From Rotaria sp. Silwood1 (taxonomy: Eukaryota; Rotifera; Eurotatoria; Philodinida; Philodinidae), in the NCBI GenBank assembly GCA_905250075.1, contig CAJNOP010000037.1, positions 456,540-520,539 on the forward strand: DNA of 64,000 nucleotides, in the 5' to 3' direction. The position numbers and the translations under genes are program-made. Below, piece by piece: positions 58,434-64,000 of the stretch. The notes beneath the pieces are model-generated. The model made no database searches, had not been told where the DNA came from, and worked only from the letters and a program-made list of their open reading frames with translations. Positions within the stretch are counted from its first letter, which is position 1. Each line of letters starts with the position of its first letter.

Positions 58434-59057
58434 ATGGTAGAATATTCACTTGCTGGTGAAGGTGCTGGTGTATTAATTGATCGTGATTCATATGCAAATC
58501 GTCATTGGCCTGAAAATGATGCCTCTGCTGAAGTTTATAAACGTTGTGGTTGTACCATGATAACAAAATGTCCAATACATGATGATTATTCAACATATAA
58601 ATTTCTTCTATCTGATCCACTTGCAACTCAATCTGATATTTGTTCATATAGACAAGAACAACAAGAATTAAATCGAGCGGAAACTATTGGCAATTATATA
58701 CTTTTTCATGAGTTACTTGATCGTTATCCATATTATTTTTTACGTGGTTCATCAAAAACAGGTGATACATTTTATCGACAAAAAGGTGCACGATTTAATT
58801 ATGTACCACCATATCGTGTATGTGCAAATGAATTATATCATAAACAAAAACAATGGATTTTAAAAGAACAAACAAATGGATCAAAATCACGAGCATCATC
58901 AGCACCACCAACACCATTACCACAAGATGAACATAAAAGAGCAACAGATGAACGAAATTTTCTTCCAGCATTACCAACAAAGAAAAATTCAACAGCTAAT
59001 CGATCAGCAGCAAGATCGTATCATCGTAATAATTATTTTTATGATATGGCTTTATGA
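58434..59057 (+). CDS. Orphan intron-less protein with CxCxM...CPxH motif (1)
   Basis: 207 residues in one exon. A possible Zn-binding cluster lies at C38-x-C40-x-M-x-T...C46-P-x-H49. The middle is Tyr/Phe/Leu-rich (NYILFHELLDRYPYYF), and the C-terminal third is basic and Ser/Pro/Arg-rich with PPTPLP. An AG at 58424-58425 followed by ATTAAAAATGG suggests an acceptor, so a non-coding first exon upstream is likely. I do not recognise the family. The same motif pattern is seen in the next gene, so the two may be distant tandem duplicates. Confidence 0.7.
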   Translation: MVEYSLAGEGAGVLIDRDSYANRHWPENDASAEVYKRCGCTMITKCPIHDDYSTYKFLLSDPLATQSDICSYRQEQQELNRAETIGNYILFHELLDRYPYYFLRGSSKTGDTFYRQKGARFNYVPPYRVCANELYHKQKQWILKEQTNGSKSRASSAPPTPLPQDEHKRATDERNFLPALPTKKNSTANRSAARSYHRNNYFYDMAL

Positions 59058-59272
59058 GTAAGAATTGAAGATTATCGTCAGCTATCCAAATTAGCTAGTT
59101 TATAAAAAAAAAAACTCTTGCTCTTCTTATATATGTGTGTGTGTTGTTCATTCTTAAAAACAAAAAAAAAACTTGAATTGCTTCTTCTTCTTCTTCTTCT
59201 TGCTTTATTAGATTGTCAAAGTGCCTTTGTCTATAATATAATAATTCTATTCCTCCTTATTTTTCTAGATAG

Positions 59273-59289
59273 TCGGTCATTTTGACCGA
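59273..59289. promoter_or_regulatory. 17-bp perfect palindrome just 5' of an ATG
   Basis: TCGGTCA, TTT, TGACCGA: a 7-bp stem with a 3-base loop that ends one base before the ATG at 59291. In the mRNA it would form a small hairpin in the leader, and in DNA it could be a dimer-binding site. No direct evidence of function. Confidence 0.4.
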
Positions 59290-59290
59290 T

Positions 59291-60025
59291 ATGAGTACAA
59301 GTGATTCTTCTTCATTACCTGCTATTGATAATCAATTTGATTTTGAATGGCCATCTGTTTATACACGTTTAACTGAACCAATATTTGATTGGAATCGTTT
59401 TCGTCGTAGTCAACTTCAATTTAAATTGGCTGAAAGTTTACATCATAGCCATGTTTATGATCGATGCAATTGTTCTATGGTAACATCTTTAAATGATTTT
59501 TCTCTTTGTCCTGCTCATGCTGCTAATCAATTTTCTCAAGTAAAAATTGATGGTTCAATATTACCAATATCAGCATGTCCATGTATGTTTTGTCGAAAAC
59601 ATTTTACTGAAAAAGATCGTCCTCAAGGATTACCATCAATACGAAATCTTAAACAACTTTTGCCAACAAGAGGTTTTATTAATTCAAATACATCACCACC
59701 AACAATGAAATATTTATCTCGACCATTTACTGTACCTGTTTTTCAAGCTACTTTTCCACTTGATCATACCTTTGCTACACGTTATGTACCAACATATAAA
59801 CGTTTATCACGGCCAAATGGTTTAAAAGAAGAAATATTTGATGTTCAACGAACAATTATTTCAAAATCAGCTATACCAACTAAACTTGGTATGCGTCTAG
59901 ACGCTGAACCTGATCATGATCATACACAAGTGTTAAACCTTCCACGTGAACGTGATTCATTTTTTCGTAGTTTAGATGATTATTTTCATATGGTACCTGG
60001 CGTTGGTCCTACAATGATTTCATAG
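59291..60025 (+). CDS. Orphan intron-less protein with CxCxM...CPxH motif (2)
   Basis: 244 residues, one exon, starting at the first ATG after the palindrome. C59-x-C61-x-M63-x-T65 is followed by C73-P-x-H76, the same pattern as in the preceding gene. A second cluster CPCMFCRKH gives C96, C98, C101 and H104. The rest is Arg/Pro/Tyr-rich with no membrane segment. The Arg/Phe/Trp pattern (EPIFDWNRFRR, FATRYVPTYKRLSRP) resembles small axonemal microtubule-associated proteins in style only. It lies 233 bp from the previous gene, in the same orientation. A (CTT)n tract (about 59181-59200) lies in the gap. Confidence 0.7.
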   Translation: MSTSDSSSLPAIDNQFDFEWPSVYTRLTEPIFDWNRFRRSQLQFKLAESLHHSHVYDRCNCSMVTSLNDFSLCPAHAANQFSQVKIDGSILPISACPCMFCRKHFTEKDRPQGLPSIRNLKQLLPTRGFINSNTSPPTMKYLSRPFTVPVFQATFPLDHTFATRYVPTYKRLSRPNGLKEEIFDVQRTIISKSAIPTKLGMRLDAEPDHDHTQVLNLPRERDSFFRSLDDYFHMVPGVGPTMIS

Positions 60026-61934
60026 ACATAGACGATTTTATCTATTAATTTTTAATTGTATACTCACCTTTTTTTTTTTTTTTACTGTCAACACGAATCT
60101 TATTACAGATTATCTGAAAACATTCACAATGAAAAAACTTTTCGAACACTAGCACAATACTCATTGTCTTTACTTTTATAAACAAAATAATACTATGCTT
60201 GTCTTCATTAAATTATTAACTTGTTTTATATGATGAAAAATTGTGGGCAATAATGAACGTAGCCATGACAATTTGAATTTTTTCGTTAGAAAAGTTATAT
60301 AAAATAAAACAAAAGTATACATATGTGTAAACTGTAACCATGTAAATTAATATTCTATGAAAACTATTTGATACAAAAGAGTGATGTTAGCTTCTCATAT
60401 TTCAAATACATTCGAATTAATTTCATATTTATACTATCACATGATATTGAATGTCATTCATGCGTCTTTTTACTCATTTGATTCGTCATACGCATTTAAA
60501 ATACGAAAAAATAACTTTTATTTGTTACGGTCATCGATTATGGTACATCTTTAGTTAAACTATTTGCTCTTTCTTGTGTGTTCGTATGTATTATTATTTT
60601 GTCTTATCTGGTCTTATGGCATGCATTGTATTTTTTGGTTCTTCTTCTCTCTTCACCTTTCTTCAGTTTCTACTTATCCTACTCGAAGAAAAGAAAAATC
60701 ATCTGTATAGTACTATATGTGAAGGACACGAAATATTTCAACGAAGTGTATGCGGCATGCTTTTTTCTGTCGGCATGTTTTTTTCATTTTCATTTTGTTC
60801 TGTATAGATGCAATATACTATATGCAAAGAGGGATGAGAAAGTTATGGATATTATTCACGATGAGACGATGCGCTATGTACAACTGAAAACTCATCACTA
60901 CTATAATTTGTGTATTCTACAAACACAAATTCAGCTTGTTTAACAAGTCAATGACAAAAAGGAGAAGCGTATCGAAGAGATGCGCATAAGAGACTGAAAA
61001 AATACAACATGTGCTGTAAAAGAACATCCTAGAAAAAAGCCAATACATGCCATGCTAAAGTATGTTGAAAAGAAACTGAGCGATAATTATTGAAAAATTT
61101 ATTTTTTTTTTAAAATTATAACATTGTTTCTATCAAATGTTGGAGTACAACGCTCTCAAATGCAGAAATCCAAGAAAAAGAGTCAATTAAAATATATTTT
61201 TCTTTTCATGAATTATATTATTTTTAATGACAATTGTATATAGTAATGATCTTCTAAGTGAAGATACAAATGTTTCTTAACACTTTCTTTTTTCTGGTCA
61301 AAACTAAAGGTCTAGAACCAAAATGCATGCTAATCATCCCTAATGTGCAACGAAGAGTTTTGAATCAAGTTTCCTAAATACCAATATACTTTTCATTTAG
61401 AACTTGATTCATTTAACTAAATTCTAACGAAATTTTTCGCATCAAACGTTTGACTTCTCTTTCGATATTTACGATTGATAAGCTTACATTCCATGTATAA
61501 TTGGATTTAAGTGGATCATGATTCAAGAAGAATAAGCGTTTATTGAATAACACTTATCAATAGATTAAAGCAAGAAATGGTTTCAATTGCAAAATTATTC
61601 TGATATCGAGAGAAGAAAGAAAAGTTATGTAGACACCATATTTGTCAATAGTAGCTTAAGTTGAGTCATTACAAGCATCGTACATTCGCCATTTAGATGA
61701 CGTCTCACTTTGTTTCGACGCATAAAAAATGACGATACATTAGTCCCTACTACGCAATTGGAAACAAAGTACTTCCTACTTGCAAAATAATAAATATTGT
61801 ATTCTAAAAAATGAACAACATGAAAAAGACTTTGAAGAGAAGAAAAACAAGATACTTAAACGGACTTAGAATTTTTCCATTGAGTATAGTAAAACTTGGA
61901 TTTTCATCAAAAGATAATAATTGAATGTTGAGAC
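60026..61934. other. Intergenic stretch, no supported gene
   Basis: AT-rich. Overlapping plus-strand frames around 60574-60943 are Phe/Leu/Cys-rich, lack a signal of selection and overlap each other in two frames, so I do not call them genes. No repeat structure noticed. Confidence 0.5.
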
Positions 61935-62928
61935 ATGTTCGAAGCAATGGAAATAGATAATTTCTATATCTTAGAAGAAGAAATCAAAGAGATTGTAGTA
62001 AAATTAGACAATTTGCAAACTCGAATTAGATTGAGATTCAATGATGAGACTTCAGAATATGATTGTATACATCAAGTTTCTTTGATTCGAGATTTATTCA
62101 ATATTAAAAAGATAGTAAGATTATTAAGCGATGATTTAATGAACAATCAACTGTCTGAACCTTCTCTTGTAAGTATTCTTTTGATGAGAGCAAACATGTC
62201 ACAATAGAAATTCGTCTTTCTTCTTCATATAGGCTGTAAGTCATATATGGCGTATAATAGAATTGTATTCTAATTCACCAGAGAATGTTATTGAAGGTAC
62301 ACATTTATTGGAACGGTTTTTTAAATTAAAAATGCATTCAATGATTAAACCAACAGATTATCTGAATACGATTATTGCTTATGTTCAATGGCAAAATGAA
62401 ACTGTTCGATGTTTTGTTGATCAATTTAATGAGAAACTTAGAAATACTACATTTGATGAAATTGAACATCTATGGAATTGGAATTATCGAGCAAATGAAG
62501 GAATGTATTTTGGTGGAGCTGCTCGCCCACTACATTTAAAAAAAGTTACAGAATTTTCAGCATTAATGAGTATTTATTATGATAAATTATGGCCTATTTA
62601 TAAACAAAATCGTAGTGCATTATTTGATGCTCTTACAACATTATTACATCAAGAAAGTAGATCATATTGGCTTGATTATGAAATATTTCCATGTACTACC
62701 TCGAATACCATTCTTGATAAATGTTTACAATATTTTTTTTTCAAAGACCGTAAAAATACATGGTTTATTAATAGTAGTTTGTCCGATTATATACCATTCG
62801 TAAGTTCGGCTCGAGAAATATTTGCTGAGAAATTTATTGGATCTAATATGATTTATCCTCATCAACATAATACAGAATGGATTTTAGATAATCTTAAACA
62901 ACGTTGTTCAAATATTTACGATCAATAA
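61935..62928 (+). CDS. Two-exon orphan protein, mostly helical
   Basis: 309 residues. Exons 61935-62168 and 62233-62928 are joined by a 64-bp GT-AG intron (donor GTAAGT, acceptor CATATAG) in phase 0. The N-terminal ~80 residues are charged and helical (EEEIKEIVVKLDNLQTRIR). The larger second part is rich in aromatic residues (HLWNWNYRANEGMYFGGAA, SYWLDYEIF) with no signal peptide or membrane helix. I do not recognise the family. The first ATG is used, and a second at 61947 is four codons downstream. The gene ends about 75 bp before the assembly gap. Confidence 0.7.
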
Positions 62929-63002
62929 AAAAATGAAAGTAATCCCATTATACTAATTCTTCTAACATCAAAAACTCGGTTTGGTCATCGAATAGATGTT
63001 GA

Positions 63003-63102
63003 NNNNNNNNNNNNNNNNNNNNNNNNNNNNNNNNNNNNNNNNNNNNNNNNNNNNNNNNNNNNNNNNNNNNNNNNNNNNNNNNNNNNNNNNNNNNNNNNNN
63101 NN
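63003..63102. other. Assembly gap (100 N)
   Basis: Exactly 100 Ns, the usual placeholder for a gap of unknown length. Poly-A follows it on the right. Distance and order across it depend on scaffolding. Confidence 0.98.
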
Positions 63103-63247
63103 AAAAAAAAATAACGAACAACAACACGTGTTATTATAGTTTCGCTTTTCTACTAGTTGATTCATTTGTTCGAATACATTGTATTATTATAGATAAACTT
63201 CTTGAATTCTCCATTGATTGTTTGGTCTCATTGTTTAAATCAGAAAT

Positions 63248-64000
63248 ATGTTGCTCGGTAATATTCGAGAAGATCTTCATCCGAACTGTCGAACAAGTCG
63301 TAGTACACCTCATTTAACACGATCATTTTCAATAAAAGATACAATAACAACCCCTCTCACATCATCATCAACAAGTATTCGAACTTCAATTGAACCACAA
63401 CAAACAATGATGAACTATGCTCGCATGTCATATCGTTATACAACTGTTTGTTAAAATTATCTTACTTATTTTGAATTATTTATTTTTTTTTGCCAATAGG
63501 TTACATTACTATCGATGCGTCCACCACCAGATACAACTATTTTTCCTGATCATCTTGTTGAACGACGTTTTCTCGAGTAAGTTTAGAAAGAAAAATGAGA
63601 TATTTGTTTTGTTTTCAATTATATTTTTAGTGATGAAAATTATATTGATCTGGATCGAATGTTAGCTGAAAAAGGTGGTAAATTTCGATTAGATTCATAT
63701 GGTATACGTGATGGTGCAGGTGATGGACCTATAATACCAACTAGAATACATAAATATGATTTTTCTGATCCTGTTGTTATTGAAGTAAATCTTTCTTTTT
63801 GTTTTGATTAGTATTTAGTTAAAAATATAATTTAGAAAGTTAAAAATCGTCGTCCAAAAGATCCATTAACACCTCATCAAGTAGCTGCATTAACATCAGT
63901 TGTAACACGTCATCAATCATCAACATTTCCAACACCATTATCATCACCTCATCAAATTCAATCATCACATGTTTGGATTGATGATTATAGTCATCGACAA
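63248..64000 (+). CDS. 5' part of an orphan multi-exon gene running off the window
   Basis: Four exons seen: 63248-63445, 63500-63576, 63631-63784, 63836-64000 (open at the edge), with GT-AG introns of 51-54 bp and frame kept over 198 codons. The first exon is Ser/Thr/Arg-rich. Later exons have MRPPPDTTIFPDHLVERRF, DDENYIDLDRMLAEKGGKF and KNRRPKDPLTPHQVAAL. No membrane segment, and no domain that I can name. The first ATG lies 146 bp after the gap, so an upstream coding exon in or before the gap cannot be excluded. Confidence 0.7.

Noticed and set aside
59282..59290. Upstream start (MTD...) for the second Cys-motif gene
   Set aside because: That start would be a TTG. The first ATG in frame is at 59291.
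60574..60943. Overlapping plus-strand frames with hydrophobic stretches as a membrane protein
   Set aside because: They are driven by TTC/TTT-rich DNA, overlap in two frames, and have no splice signals or family likeness.

Overview
The window is AT-rich animal DNA with spliced genes. All introns I could resolve are GT-AG and most are only about 50-90 bp. The content includes a full-length cytoplasmic dynein 1 heavy chain, a claudin-type membrane protein, a B-box/coiled-coil protein and a bZIP factor. Very short introns, low GC, a B-box protein of this style and a degenerate TGTGGG-like array suggest a rotifer, most likely a bdelloid. That is an inference and no marker here proves it. One 100-bp run of N (63003-63102) is an assembly gap.

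Layout. 1-4.9 kb is AT-rich with microsatellites and perhaps a decayed gene. 8.04-4.94 kb (minus) is a seven-exon gene for a 908-residue membrane protein that looks like two claudin/PMP22 four-helix units in tandem plus a long low-complexity tail. 8-30 kb is gene-poor. It holds a four-exon Cys-rich orphan gene (15.3-14.35 kb, minus), an intron-less bZIP gene (23.0-22.3 kb, minus), three long inverted-repeat (foldback) elements near 13.0, 16.2 and 19.9 kb, and scraps of coding-like sequence full of stops. 33.6-30.1 kb (minus) is a four-exon B-box/coiled-coil gene with one 1.9-kb intron. 55.95-33.82 kb (minus) is the dynein heavy chain: 25 exons, 4,691 codons, with the reading frame kept across all 24 junctions and all four main P-loops intact. 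57.44-57.10 kb (minus) is a small RRM protein resembling SLIRP.

From 57.8 kb the strand switches to plus. A decayed gene (57.83-58.36 kb) is followed by two intron-less orphan genes that share a CxCxM...CPxH motif, then a two-exon orphan gene (61.9-62.9 kb), the gap, and the first four exons of a gene that runs off the right edge.

No operon or shared pathway is apparent. The dynein gene is the anchor of the window. It could share a ciliary or cytoskeletal setting with the orphan Cys-rich proteins, but nothing in the sequence shows that. The most unusual structures are the tandem claudin-like fusion, the foldback elements (one with a telomere-like G-rich loop), and the split of dynein introns into very short and repeat-bearing long classes.
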